Shown here piece after piece: positions 1-8,202 of a stretch of DNA of 64,000 nucleotides. Made by a program: the position numbers and the translations under genes. The stretch comes from Neorhizobium sp. NCHU2750 (GTDB lineage Bacteria > Pseudomonadota > Alphaproteobacteria > Rhizobiales > Rhizobiaceae). The stretch covers positions 2,542,001 through 2,606,000 of the forward strand of contig NZ_CP030827.1 in NCBI RefSeq assembly GCF_003597675.1, in the 5' to 3' direction. The notes under the pieces are model-generated. The model was not told where the DNA came from. It saw nothing but the letters and a program-made list of their open reading frames with translations, and did not search any database. Every line of letters starts with the position of its first letter. Positions within the stretch are counted from its first letter, which is position 1.

Positions 1-1
1 C

Positions 2-187
2 CAGGCGCGTGAAAAGGGCATCAGCGAGGCAGAGGTGAAGGATGAGGTTCTGCTGAGGCTGCAGGCCACCAAGGAATTCGTCGCCGTCGAGGAAGTGGCA
101 GAGGCTGCCATCTATCTGGCAAGCGACGCCGCCCGCAGCATCACCGGCACGCATATCTCCATCGACGGCGGCTGGACGGCGCAGTAA
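2..187 (+). CDS. bdhA: 3-hydroxybutyrate dehydrogenase, C-terminal end (partial)
   Basis: Only the last 61 codons of a short-chain dehydrogenase are present; the gene enters from the left edge. The visible part has the classical SDR C-terminal pattern, with AIYLASDAARSITGTHISID followed by GGW, and ends in TAQ. That ending is characteristic of BdhA, the NAD-dependent enzyme that oxidises 3-hydroxybutyrate from polyhydroxybutyrate breakdown. From memory, Sinorhizobium meliloti has bdhA directly upstream of a xanthine dehydrogenase pair, and the same order is seen here. The catalytic Ser-Tyr-Lys part lies outside the window, so another SDR with a similar tail cannot be excluded. Confidence 0.75.
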   Translation, partial: QAREKGISEAEVKDEVLLRLQATKEFVAVEEVAEAAIYLASDAARSITGTHISIDGGWTAQ

Positions 188-193
188 GCTGCT

Positions 194-311
194 CCCTCAT
201 TCCTGTGCTTGTCACAGGAATCCAGTCACGCGAAGTCCTTCGCGTGAAAAGACTCTTTTGCGCCGCAGACGCGACGCTGCTGGATTCCTGTGACAAGCAC
301 AGGAATGAGGG
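194..311. repeat. Rhizobial RIME-like palindromic repeat
   Basis: A perfect 32-bp inverted repeat has arms at 194-225 and 280-311, built around CATTCCTGTGCTTGTCACAG. Between the arms is a second hairpin in which CACGCGAA pairs with TTCGCGTG at about 227-246. This matches the layout of the rhizobial intergenic mosaic elements (RIME) that I recall from Rhizobium and Sinorhizobium. It lies between bdhA and xdhA, so in RNA it would form a large multi-stem structure that could attenuate or stabilise a polycistronic transcript. Naming it RIME is from recall; the inverted repeat itself is read directly. Confidence 0.8.
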
Positions 312-396
312 TAGACTACTTTGCCCCGCGTACAGCCAAAGATGGCAACCGGGTGATTCTGGATCAAAAGCCGGCAACGGCGGACGAAGGAGACAT

Positions 397-1884
397 ATGA
401 GTTCAGCCATCCGCTTCATCCTCAACGGGGAAGACGTCATGCTTGGAGATTTTGCCTCCACCGATACGCTTCTCGATTATCTCCGTCTCAAGCGACGGCT
501 GACGGGGACGAAGGAAGGATGCGCGGAAGGCGATTGCGGCGCCTGCACGGTGCTCATCGGGCGCCTCACCGAACAGGGCCTTCGCTACGAAAGCGTCAAT
601 GCCTGTATCCGGCTGATCGGATCGCTGCACGGAACCCATGTCGTCACCGTCGAACATCTGGCGGAAAGGGACGGCGAGTTGCATCCGGTACAGCAGGCCA
701 TGGTCGACTGTCACGGCTCGCAATGCGGCTTCTGCACGCCGGGCTTCGTCATGTCGCTCTACGGCCTGTGGCTTTCCAACGAGAACCCGAACCGCGCCGA
801 GATCGAAAGCGCGCTGCAGGGCAATCTCTGTCGCTGCACAGGCTATGAGCCGATCGTCAAGGCGGCCGAAAAGGTTGCCGAGAACCGCCCGAGTTCGCTC
901 TTCGACCCGCTCGAACGCGACCGCACCGAAATCATGGCCAAGCTCTGGTCGATCCGCTCGCAGACGGACACGATCATCGTCGAGGCCGAGGGCGGCCGCA
1001 CCATCGTGCCGGCCACCCTCGAAGCCTTTGCCGAAGCCCTAGCGGCCGAACCGGACGCCGTCATCGTCGCCGGCGCCACCGATGTCGGCCTGTGGGTGAC
1101 GAAGCAGATGCGCCGGCTCGATCCGGTCATCTTCATCGGCCATCTTGCCGAATTGCAGGCCGTCACGATCGATGAGACCGGCATCACCATCGGCGCCGGC
1201 GTCACCTATGCCGATGCCCATGGCTATTTCGATGCGGTCATCCCGGCCCTTGGCCAGTTGCTCGACCGCATCGGCGGCCAGCAGGTGCGCAACATGGGCA
1301 CGATCGGAGGCAATATCGCCAATGGCTCGCCGATCGGAGACACGCCGCCGCCACTGATCGCGCTCGGTTCTCAATTGACGCTGCGCTCCCATTCCGGCCG
1401 CCGCACCATCCCGCTCGAAAGCTACTTTCTCGCCTATGGCAAGCAGGACCGCATGGCCGGCGAATTCGTCGAGAAGATTTTCGTGCCGCGCCCGGACGAT
1501 GACAGTCACTTCGCCGTCTACAAGATATCGAAACGCCGCGACGAGGATATTTCGGCGCTCTGCGGCGCCTTCAATCTGAAGATCGATGCCGATGGACTGG
1601 TCGGCGAGATCCGCATCGCCTTCGGCGGCATGGCCGCCACGCCGAAACGTGCCACCCATGTCGAGGACATGCTGACCGGCAAACCCTGGACCTGGAGCAC
1701 CATCTCCGCCGTGCGCGATCTCTTCGACGAGGATTACCAGCCGCTCACCGACTGGCGCGCGACCGCCGAATACCGCAGCCTGACGGCGAAAAACCTGCTC
1801 ACCCGCTTCTTCCTGGAAACGGCCGGAGCGGAGGCGCAGTTGCAGCGCTTCGAGCGGGATACTGCCGAGATGGAGGAGGTGTGA
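397..1884 (+). CDS. xdhA: Xanthine dehydrogenase small subunit (2Fe-2S and FAD domains)
   Basis: This 495-residue subunit carries electrons from the molybdenum centre to NAD during oxidation of hypoxanthine and xanthine to urate. The plant-type ferredoxin domain has Cys42, Cys47 and Cys50 in CAEGDCGACT. It is followed by the second 2Fe-2S domain with SQCGFCTPGF and GNLCRCTGYEP. The FAD domain from about residue 200 shows VAGATDVGLWVTK and NMGTIGGNIANGSPIGDTPP. I chose the ATG at 397 because AAGGAG lies 5-9 bases upstream and the product then begins at the ferredoxin fold. The frame stays open further upstream, but only through the palindromic repeat. It overlaps the next start codon at 1884, so it was probably co-translated with the downstream frame. 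Confidence 0.95.
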   Translation: MSSAIRFILNGEDVMLGDFASTDTLLDYLRLKRRLTGTKEGCAEGDCGACTVLIGRLTEQGLRYESVNACIRLIGSLHGTHVVTVEHLAERDGELHPVQQAMVDCHGSQCGFCTPGFVMSLYGLWLSNENPNRAEIESALQGNLCRCTGYEPIVKAAEKVAENRPSSLFDPLERDRTEIMAKLWSIRSQTDTIIVEAEGGRTIVPATLEAFAEALAAEPDAVIVAGATDVGLWVTKQMRRLDPVIFIGHLAELQAVTIDETGITIGAGVTYADAHGYFDAVIPALGQLLDRIGGQQVRNMGTIGGNIANGSPIGDTPPPLIALGSQLTLRSHSGRRTIPLESYFLAYGKQDRMAGEFVEKIFVPRPDDDSHFAVYKISKRRDEDISALCGAFNLKIDADGLVGEIRIAFGGMAATPKRATHVEDMLTGKPWTWSTISAVRDLFDEDYQPLTDWRATAEYRSLTAKNLLTRFFLETAGAEAQLQRFERDTAEMEEV

Positions 1885-2144
1885 TGATGAGCGCTATCGA
1901 AAAGTCCACCTCTGGCCTGCCGGCCCTGTCCGTTTACAGAGTGCCGCAAGTCCCCCTCTGGCCTGCCGGCCATCTCCCCCACAAGGGGGGAGAGGACTTG
2001 CGGCGAACTCGTGCCCCAAATTGGAAGCACAGCGGGCGCGGCTGGGTTAAGCCCTCCCCCTTGTGGGGAGGGTTTGGGAGGGGCCTTCGTCGGGATGAAC
2101 CGAAAGGGGTCTTTTCAACGACGACCGCTGGAGGCCTCCTCTGA
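1884..2144 (+). other. Repeat-derived bridging ORF between xdhA and xdhB
   Basis: An 86-codon frame starts at an ATG overlapping the xdhA stop (ATGA), preceded by a strong GGAGGAGG-type ribosome site at about 1872-1879. Its stop codon (2142-2144) shares one base with the xdhB ATG (TGATG). The first ten codons (MMSAIEKS...) look like ordinary coding sequence; the rest is translated palindromic repeat and does not resemble a protein. The simplest reading is that the original coupled start of xdhB was displaced when a repeat entered the junction, and that this open frame now carries ribosomes to xdhB by termination-reinitiation. Whether the peptide is stable or useful is unknown. Confidence 0.4.
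1949..2085. repeat. Palindromic GC-rich repeat, complete copy
   Basis: The stretch starts with CTCTGGCCTGCCGGCCATCT, then the CCCCACAAGGGG core, and ends in a near-inverse CCCTCCCCCTTGTGGGGAGG at about 2050-2070. A second copy in the opposite orientation is split by the insertion sequence at 4632-5680. A truncated motif CTCTGGCCTGCCGG also stands alone at about 1911. Such multi-copy palindromic units are frequent between rhizobial genes; here it separates xdhA from xdhB by 259 bases. Confidence 0.75.
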
Positions 2145-4480
2145 TGGACAAGACATCCTTCGACACCAAGCCCGTCATCGATGGCCCGATGCATGTCTCG
2201 CTGAAACATGATTCAGCCCATAAGCATGTCACCGGGCAAGCCGAATATATCGACGATATCCCAGAACCGATCGGCACCCTGCATGGCGGCCTCGGCCTCT
2301 CCGACCGGGCGCATGCGGAAATCCTCTCCGTCGATCTCGACGAAGTGCGCGCCGCCGAAGGCGTCGTCTGGGTGATGACGGCCGACGATATTCCCGGTGC
2401 AAACGACGTCGCCTCGACCGGCAAGCATGACGAGCCGTTGCTCGCAACCGATCTCGTAGAGTTCCACGGCCAGCCGATCTTTGCCGTCTTTGCCGAGACC
2501 CGCGATCAGGCCCGCCGGGCCGCGAGACTGGCGAAGATCGAATATCGCGACCTGCCCCACTGGACCGATATCGATGGCGCGCGAGAAAACGGCTCAGCCT
2601 TCGTCACCGAGCCGATGACGCTGCGCCGCGGCGAGCCGGAAACCGAGATCGAAAAACCGCCGCTCCGAATCCAGGCCTCGATGACGATCGGCGGCCAGGA
2701 ACATTTCTATCTCGAAAGCCATATCGCGCTGGCCGTTCCCGGCGAGGACGAAGACGTCACCATCTGGTCCTCCACCCAGCATCCGAGCGAGGTGCAGCAT
2801 ATGGTGGCGCATGTGCTCGGCTGCTCCAACCATGCCGTCGAGGTGAGGACGCGGCGCATGGGCGGCGGCTTCGGCGGCAAGGAGACCCAGGGCAACCAGT
2901 TCGCAGCCCTTGCCGCTGTGGCTGCGAAGAAACTGAAGCGCGCGGTCAAGTTCAGGCCCGACCGCGACGAAGACATGTCAATCACCGGCAAGCGCCACGA
3001 TTTTCGCGTCGATTACGACGTCGCCTTCGACGAGGGCGGCAGGATCCATGCGGTGGACGCGATCTTTGCCGCACGCTGCGGCTATTCAGCAGACTTGTCC
3101 GGCCCGGTCACCGACCGCGCCCTCTTCCACGCGGATTCGAGCTATTTCTATCCGCATGTGAAGCTGACCTCGCAGCCGCTCAAGACCCACACCGTCTCCA
3201 ACACCGCCTTCCGCGGCTTCGGCGGCCCGCAGGGCATGCTCGGTGGCGAGCGCATCATCGAGGATATCGCCTACGCCGTCGGCAAGGACCCGCTGGAAAT
3301 CCGCAAGCTGAACTTCTACGGCCAGCGCGGATCGAACCGCACCGTCACGCCTTATCATCAGGAAGTCCAGGACAACGTCATCGCCCGCATCGTCGACGAG
3401 CTGGAAACCTCGTCCGACTATCAGGCGCGGCGACAGGCGATCATAGAATTCAACCAGTCGAGCCCGGTCATCCGTAAGGGCATCGCGCTGACGCCGGTGA
3501 AATTCGGCATATCCTTCACCATGACCGCCTATAACCAGGCCGGCGCGCTCGTCCATATCTACAATGACGGCTCGATCCACCTGAACCATGGCGGCACCGA
3601 AATGGGCCAGGGCCTCTATACCAAGGTGGCGCAGGTCGTGGCCGATTGCTTCCAGGTCGATATCGACCGGGTGAAGATCACCGCAACGACCACCGGCAAA
3701 GTGCCGAACACCTCGGCCACCGCCGCCTCCTCCGGCTCGGACCTGAACGGCATGGCCGCCTATGACGCCTGCCGCCAGATCAAGGAGCGGCTGATCGATT
3801 TTGCCGCCCGCCAGTGGCAGGTCAATCGCGACAGGATCGAGTTCCTGCCCAACCGGGTGAAGATCGGCGGCGAGATCGTCCCCTTCGACACCTTCATCAA
3901 GGCCGCCTATTACGACCGCGTCCAGCTCTCGGCCGCAGGCTTCTACAAGACGCCGAAAATCCATTGGGATCGTGCCGCCGGCCGCGGCCATCCCTTCTAT
4001 TATTTCGCCTATGGCGCCGCCGTCTCCGAAGTCTCGATCGACACGCTGACCGGCGAATACATGGTCGACCGCACCGATATCCTCCACGATGTCGGAAAAT
4101 CGCTCAATCCGATCCTCGATATCGGCCAGATCGAGGGTGGCTTCGTCCAGGGCATGGGCTGGCTGACCACCGAGGAACTCTGGTGGGATGCCAAGGGCCG
4201 CCTTCGCACCCACGCGCCCTCCACCTACAAGATCCCGCTCGCCTCCGACCGGCCAAGGATCTTCAACGTCAAACTGGCCGAATGGTCGGAAAATGCCGAA
4301 CCGACCATCGGCCGCTCCAAGGCCGTCGGCGAACCGCCCTTCATGCTGGCGATCTCGGTTCTGGAAGCGATCTCCATGGCCGTCGCAAGCGTCGCCGACT
4401 ACGCCATCTGCCCGCGGCTCGACGCACCGGCAACGCCGGAACGGGTGCTGATGGCGGTGGAGAGACTGAAGGGGATGTGA
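2144..4480 (+). CDS. xdhB: Xanthine dehydrogenase large subunit (molybdopterin binding)
   Basis: This 778-residue catalytic subunit binds the molybdenum cofactor and hydroxylates hypoxanthine and xanthine. The N-terminal part (about 20-130) is the aldehyde oxidase/xanthine dehydrogenase a/b hammerhead. Cofactor motifs follow: MGGGFGGKETQ near residue 240, AFRGFGGPQGM near 355, GTEMGQGLYTKV near 485, and AVGEPPFMLAISV near 728, whose Glu is the catalytic base in the family. The length is normal. The start at 2144 has TGGAGG about nine bases upstream. It forms an operon with xdhA, although a palindromic repeat separates them, and would need XdhC (gene at 8454) for cofactor sulfuration and insertion. 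Confidence 0.95.
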   Translation: MDKTSFDTKPVIDGPMHVSLKHDSAHKHVTGQAEYIDDIPEPIGTLHGGLGLSDRAHAEILSVDLDEVRAAEGVVWVMTADDIPGANDVASTGKHDEPLLATDLVEFHGQPIFAVFAETRDQARRAARLAKIEYRDLPHWTDIDGARENGSAFVTEPMTLRRGEPETEIEKPPLRIQASMTIGGQEHFYLESHIALAVPGEDEDVTIWSSTQHPSEVQHMVAHVLGCSNHAVEVRTRRMGGGFGGKETQGNQFAALAAVAAKKLKRAVKFRPDRDEDMSITGKRHDFRVDYDVAFDEGGRIHAVDAIFAARCGYSADLSGPVTDRALFHADSSYFYPHVKLTSQPLKTHTVSNTAFRGFGGPQGMLGGERIIEDIAYAVGKDPLEIRKLNFYGQRGSNRTVTPYHQEVQDNVIARIVDELETSSDYQARRQAIIEFNQSSPVIRKGIALTPVKFGISFTMTAYNQAGALVHIYNDGSIHLNHGGTEMGQGLYTKVAQVVADCFQVDIDRVKITATTTGKVPNTSATAASSGSDLNGMAAYDACRQIKERLIDFAARQWQVNRDRIEFLPNRVKIGGEIVPFDTFIKAAYYDRVQLSAAGFYKTPKIHWDRAAGRGHPFYYFAYGAAVSEVSIDTLTGEYMVDRTDILHDVGKSLNPILDIGQIEGGFVQGMGWLTTEELWWDAKGRLRTHAPSTYKIPLASDRPRIFNVKLAEWSENAEPTIGRSKAVGEPPFMLAISVLEAISMAVASVADYAICPRLDAPATPERVLMAVERLKGM

Positions 4481-4526
4481 CCAGGAGGGGGAAGCCGAAT
4501 AACGGCCAGCGAAGAGGGGAAGCCAT

Positions 4527-4629
4527 AAGACCCCTCCCAACCGTCCGGGGCGAGCCGCGAGTCTCGCCCGTCCTTCGGACCCCCACAAGGGGGAGGGCTT
4601 TAACCCAGCCGGACTGCCGAAACCAATCT
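4527..4629. repeat. Palindromic repeat, left half interrupted by IS630 element
   Basis: This stretch is the reverse complement of the distal part of the repeat at 1949-2085: CCCCACAAGGGGGAGGGCTT, then AACCCAGCCG, then CCAATCT. It carries an additional roughly 35-base GC-rich insertion (about 4542-4580) absent from the other copy. It stops at 4629, exactly where the insertion sequence starts, and resumes at 5683. Confidence 0.75.
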
Positions 4630-4644
4630 TAAAGCGTGTCGCAT

Positions 4645-5262
4645 TTATTCAGCCTCGTATCCTGCTGCCTTGAAGAAGTTTATGCATTCTGTGACGGAGA
4701 AGAGGCTGATGATGTCACCGAGAGCATTGGCAATTGCATCGAAGCTTCGTGCCGCTCGCTTTCGCAGGAGTGCCTTGAGTTTTGAGAATGCCATTTCGAT
4801 GGGGTTCAGGTCTGGCGAATAAGGCGGCAGGAATAGAAGCCATGCGCCTTCCGCCTTGATCAACTGTTCCGCTCGTTCGCTTTTGTGGAAGCCGACATTA
4901 TCGAGGATGACGACGTCGCCGGGCGACAGTGTCGGCACAAGCTGTGTCTCAATCCATGTTTCGAAGATGCGGCTGTTCATCGGAGCGTCGACGATCCACG
5001 GTGCGGTCAGGCCATGGCAGCGCAGTCCGGCAATGAAGGTCTGCGTCCTCCATTTCCCGAACGGAGCATAGGCGGCAAAGCGACTGCCTTTGGCAGACCA
5101 TCCGGTGCGTTTTGTCAGGCGCGTATTCGTGGATGTCTCGTCGATAAAAATGAGCCGTGACAAGGCTTTGTTGAAGAACCGCCTTCGACGGTTGATCCAC
5201 AGGTCACGCGCCTTGGCGATCTCCGGCCTGCGCTGCTCGCTTGCCTTGAGGCTTTTTTTTAT
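4645..5262 (-). CDS. IS630 transposase, DDE catalytic frame (orfB)
   Basis: The catalytic half of the transposase. It has the three acidic residues of the DDE superfamily in their usual contexts: FIDETSTNTR (first Asp), VVILDNVGFHKS (second Asp) and PYSPDLNPIEMAFSKLKALL (final Glu). The open frame extends upstream to 5421, but protein similarity begins only around the A8 tract, where the reading phase changes by one base relative to the N-terminal frame. The start given is therefore the switch point, not an independent start codon. Losing one A would fuse the two halves. Confidence 0.8.
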   Translation of the reverse strand: MKKSLKASEQRRPEIAKARDLWINRRRRFFNKALSRLIFIDETSTNTRLTKRTGWSAKGSRFAAYAPFGKWRTQTFIAGLRCHGLTAPWIVDAPMNSRIFETWIETQLVPTLSPGDVVILDNVGFHKSERAEQLIKAEGAWLLFLPPYSPDLNPIEMAFSKLKALLRKRAARSFDAIANALGDIISLFSVTECINFFKAAGYEAE

Positions 5263-5599
5263 TGCTGAGCCCGAGCCGGTGCAAAAACCGCCCGACCGTG
5301 GCGCGGTGAACCTCGATGCCGCGCTCGGCAAGCGCAACGCACAGTTCATCCAACGTCGTTTCGCCGTGGGCCGACATCCGCTCGCGGACCCAATCACCAT
5401 GCGCCAAGAGCTTCGCACCACCAGGCGGGTGCCCCTGCTTGGCGGCGATCAGAGAGCCGGATAACCGATGCAGGATCACCATGTTGTTGACGAACCGAGG
5501 CGAAACCCGGAAATGCCGAGCGGCTTCACGGTTACTATGACCCTCATTCACAAACGCAACAACACGCTCACGCAACTCGATCGGATGCGGCTTGCCCAT
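5204..5599 (-). CDS. IS630 transposase, N-terminal frame (orfA)
   Basis: This 131-codon frame starts MGKPHPIELRERVVAFVNEG, the usual opening of IS630 transposases, and encodes the helix-turn-helix DNA-binding half (SNREAARHFRVSPRFVNN). The ATG at 5599 was preferred over an upstream in-frame start at 5632 because family members begin with this motif. The frame runs through a run of eight A residues (T8 at 5253-5260 on the plus strand), past which the DDE half continues in another frame. A full transposase would need recoding or slippage there. Confidence 0.85.
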   Translation of the reverse strand: MGKPHPIELRERVVAFVNEGHSNREAARHFRVSPRFVNNMVILHRLSGSLIAAKQGHPPGGAKLLAHGDWVRERMSAHGETTLDELCVALAERGIEVHRATVGRFLHRLGLSNKKKPQGKRAAQAGDRQGA

Positions 5600-5682
5600 G
5601 GTGCTTCTCCTTCCGTGGGCAAAGTGAATCATACTTCAAGCCAAACTGGAATCCTGAATCCGGTTAACGGCGACACGCTTTA

Positions 5683-5755
5683 GGCCGAGCGGTTGCCGCG
5701 AGTCCTCTCCCCCCTTGTGGGGGAGATGGCCGGCAGGCCAGAGGGGGACTTTATG
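5683..5755. repeat. Palindromic repeat, right half after IS630 element
   Basis: Continuation of the repeat interrupted at 4629: GCCGCGAGTCCTCTCCCCCC, then TTGTGGGGGAGATGGCCGGC, then AGGCCAGAGGGGGACTT. This is the reverse complement of the first half of the copy at 1949-2085. Confidence 0.75.
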
Positions 5756-5812
5756 GCTCAGCCGCGCCGACACCTAAGCGCAATGGCGGCAGCTACAATT
5801 CAGGAGGACCCC

Positions 5813-6319
5813 ATGCCCATCACCATCCGCCCCGAACACCCCGGCGATGAGGACGCCATCCACCACCTCACCCAGGCCGCCTTTGCCCCGATGGCCTACA
5901 GTTCGAAGACCGAGGGCGCGATCATCCGTGCATTGAGGCAAGGCGGCGATCTCACCCTGTCGCTGGTTGCCGAGGAGGATGGCGAGATCGTCGGCCATGT
6001 CGCCTTCTCGCCGGTCACGATCGACGGCCATTACGATGACTGGTTCGGCCTCGGCCCGATCTCGGTCAGGGCCGACAGACAGAAGCGCGGCATCGGCCGG
6101 GCGATGATCCGCGAAGGCATCCACCGGCTGAAGGTGCTCGGTGCCAAGGGCTGCGCGCTCATCGGCGATCCGGCCATCTATCGCAGTTCCGGTTTCGACA
6201 GCGACGGCGCCCTGACCTATGCGGGCGTGCCGGATGCCTATGTCCAGCGCCTCGCCCTGTCGGGCCACCCGCCGCAGGGCAGACTGGCCTTCTCGCCGGC
6301 CTTTGCCGTCACGGGTTGA
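5813..6319 (+). CDS. GNAT-family N-acetyltransferase
   Basis: A 168-residue acetyltransferase of the GNAT fold that would transfer acetyl from acetyl-CoA to an unidentified amine. It begins MPITIRPEHPGDEDAIHHLT and has the acetyl-CoA loop region ISVRADRQKRGIGRAMIREG (the Q/RxxGxG/A signature) at about residues 83-102. A later YRSSGF motif matches the YhbS-like subgroup. The start at 5813 follows AGGAGG at 5802-5807; the longer open frame upstream only reads through repeat DNA. It stands alone, convergent with the methyltransferase. Confidence 0.85.
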   Translation: MPITIRPEHPGDEDAIHHLTQAAFAPMAYSSKTEGAIIRALRQGGDLTLSLVAEEDGEIVGHVAFSPVTIDGHYDDWFGLGPISVRADRQKRGIGRAMIREGIHRLKVLGAKGCALIGDPAIYRSSGFDSDGALTYAGVPDAYVQRLALSGHPPQGRLAFSPAFAVTG

Positions 6320-6326
6320 GCGCGCT

Positions 6327-7124
6327 TCAGCCCTTGCGTCGCACCATGAAGGCCTGGAACAGGTAGCCGAACGGGATATTGCCATCGGTATCGGCAAGCA
6401 ACCTGCCGATGTCGCGCAGCGCGACCTCGGCCCCCGACCGCCCCATCCGCTCGACGGCGGGCTTGGCATAGGAAGACGAGAGCGCAAGCCCGACGAAATC
6501 CTCCGACGACAAGGGCAGGATCGACGCCTCGGAAATCCGCGCCGCACCGGTAAAACCGTCGAGCGCGGAAAGCTCCGCCAGATAGTCCGGCCGGCCGCCC
6601 TTGCGGGCCTCCCCTTCCGTATTGAGAAAATCCATCACCGCGCGGGCGGCGGGCGAGCCTTCGACATCGCGCACATATTCGACGATCGCCAGCACGCCGC
6701 CCGGCACGAGCACCCGCTGCGCCTCGCGATAGAAGACCTCGCGGTCGAACCAGTGGGCGGCGGTGGCCGCCGTCACCGCTACGATTTCGCCATCCGCGGC
6801 CGGCAGGATTTCGGCCCTTCCGTCGACGAAATCCAGGCCCGGACCATCGGCCTGCCCGATCGCCGTCTCGCGCATGTCGGCAGACGGCTCGATGCCGGTA
6901 ATGGCAATCGTTGCCGGAAGGAAAGCGCGCAACTGGCGGGAAAATATGCCGCTGCCGCTGCCCACGTCGAAGAGGCGGGCATCTGACATCCGCGATGACA
7001 CCTCCCCGATCGGCACGGCAAGCGCCTCGACCAGCGCTTTCGGATAGCGCGGCCGAAAGCGGTCATAGGATTGGGCACCGGTGGAAAACCGGCCGATATG
7101 CTCATTGCTGGCGGGAAGGGACAT
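6327..7124 (-). CDS. SAM-dependent class I methyltransferase
   Basis: This 265-residue protein has a Rossmann-type methyltransferase domain. The SAM motif I is LFDVGSGSGIFSRQL at about residues 50-64, followed by GIEPSADM and a motif IV-like region AVTAATAAHWFDREVFYREA. That last pattern is typical of the UbiE/trans-aconitate methyltransferase-like group with unknown small-molecule substrates. I chose the ATG at 7124 because family members start shortly before a FSTGAQSYDRFRPRYP-type segment. No strong ribosome site is visible, so the start is less certain than the family. Confidence 0.8.
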   Translation of the reverse strand: MSLPASNEHIGRFSTGAQSYDRFRPRYPKALVEALAVPIGEVSSRMSDARLFDVGSGSGIFSRQLRAFLPATIAITGIEPSADMRETAIGQADGPGLDFVDGRAEILPAADGEIVAVTAATAAHWFDREVFYREAQRVLVPGGVLAIVEYVRDVEGSPAARAVMDFLNTEGEARKGGRPDYLAELSALDGFTGAARISEASILPLSSEDFVGLALSSSYAKPAVERMGRSGAEVALRDIGRLLADTDGNIPFGYLFQAFMVRRKG

Positions 7125-7248
7125 CGGAAGGACCTCGAATGATGATGCCAGGCAACATGGTACGAAGCCGACCGTCCTCCAAGGCAAGATCTTGTTATCG
7201 GGCCGGGACTATCCGGCAGGCATGCCGACGCCGCACCTGCTTCACCGC

Positions 7249-8202
7249 TCAGAACACGTCGTGAACCAGCGGCTCGGCCGGCATCCTGATGGCCACCAGC
7301 CGGTCACGGCCACCGCGCTTGGCTTCGTAGAGCGCACGGTCGGAGGTTGCGATCATATCGGCGAAATCGCAATTGGTCGGCGAAGCGGTGGCAAGCCCGG
7401 CACTGACGGTGAAATGCACCGGAAGGCAGCCTTGCCAATCGAAGCCGGCATTGGCGAAATTGGCGCGGATGCGCTCGACGATCGCAATAGCGGCAGCGCC
7501 CGCCGGGTTCGGCAGGAACAGCACGAATTCCTCGCCACCCCATCGCCCGGCGATATCGGCGCCGCGAATCGAACTGCTCAGGATATCGGAGAAGCGCGAA
7601 ATCACCTCGTCGCCGGCATCATGCCCGAACCGGTCGTTGACGCCCTTGAAGTCGTCGAGATCGAAGATCGCCATCGAACGACAGCCTTCCATCTGGCCGG
7701 CAAAACTTTGCAGCACGCTGGAGCGAAAGGCCCGGCGGTTGAGCAGGCCCGTCAGGCTGTCCGTTTCGGCCAGTCGCTTCAGGTCGTTCTGATAGCGCAC
7801 ATGGTCGGAAATATCGCGGATGACGGCAACCAGAAGCGGCGCGCCCGCCGCCGAGGTCCTCAGGATCGTGATGCCGAGATTGACTTCGCTTCCATCACGC
7901 CGGCGACCGACGATCGTCGCACTTCTCTGCCCCATGCGCCGCGTATCGGTCTCGCCCGACTGGAAATCGCTGACGAGGCGCTGGTGAAAACTGTGTATCC
8001 GCTCCGGCAGCAACAGTTCCAGCGGCTTGCCGACAAGCTCGCCGGTCTGCCAGCCGAAAATGGTTTCCGCCGCAGGGTTGCAAAGACGAATGGTGCCGTG
8101 ACTGTCTATCCCGACAATGCCATCGGCAATTTCGAACACGATCTTCCGATAGATATCCTGGGAATCTGGAATAAGCGAGGCAATCGATGCTCTCTTCTTC
8201 AT
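7249..8202 (-). CDS. PAS-GGDEF diguanylate cyclase
   Basis: A 317-residue soluble enzyme that would make cyclic di-GMP from GTP. A PAS domain covers about residues 15-130 (GIVGIDSHGTIRLCNPAAET). The GGDEF domain follows from about 145 (ETDSLTGLLNRRAF) with the active-site loop GGEEF at 222-226. An allosteric inhibitory I-site, RGAD at 213-216, lies exactly five residues before it, so product feedback is expected. There are no membrane segments. The gene stands alone between the methyltransferase and xdhC; its PAS input signal is unknown. Confidence 0.92.
   Translation of the reverse strand: MKKRASIASLIPDSQDIYRKIVFEIADGIVGIDSHGTIRLCNPAAETIFGWQTGELVGKPLELLLPERIHSFHQRLVSDFQSGETDTRRMGQRSATIVGRRRDGSEVNLGITILRTSAAGAPLLVAVIRDISDHVRYQNDLKRLAETDSLTGLLNRRAFRSSVLQSFAGQMEGCRSMAIFDLDDFKGVNDRFGHDAGDEVISRFSDILSSSIRGADIAGRWGGEEFVLFLPNPAGAAAIAIVERIRANFANAGFDWQGCLPVHFTVSAGLATASPTNCDFADMIATSDRALYEAKRGGRDRLVAIRMPAEPLVHDVF

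Larger units (their letters stand above)
4632..5680 (-). mobile_element. IS630-family insertion sequence (1049 bp)
   Basis: The element is bounded by inverted ends: AAGCGTGTCGC at 4632-4642 and its exact complement at 5670-5680. A TA dinucleotide lies on each side (4630-4631 and 5681-5682), as expected for the TA target duplication of the IS630/Tc1/mariner group. It encodes one transposase in two overlapping frames on the minus strand. Joining the flanks rebuilds a copy of the palindromic repeat seen at 1949-2085, so the insertion point is precise. Clean ends and intact DDE residues suggest a fairly recent arrival. Confidence 0.9.

Noticed and set aside
3086..4588. 500-codon open frame antisense to xdhB
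   Set aside because: It is a mirror of a well-supported gene in high-GC DNA; the product is Gly/Arg/Asp-rich with no family motif and no ribosome site.
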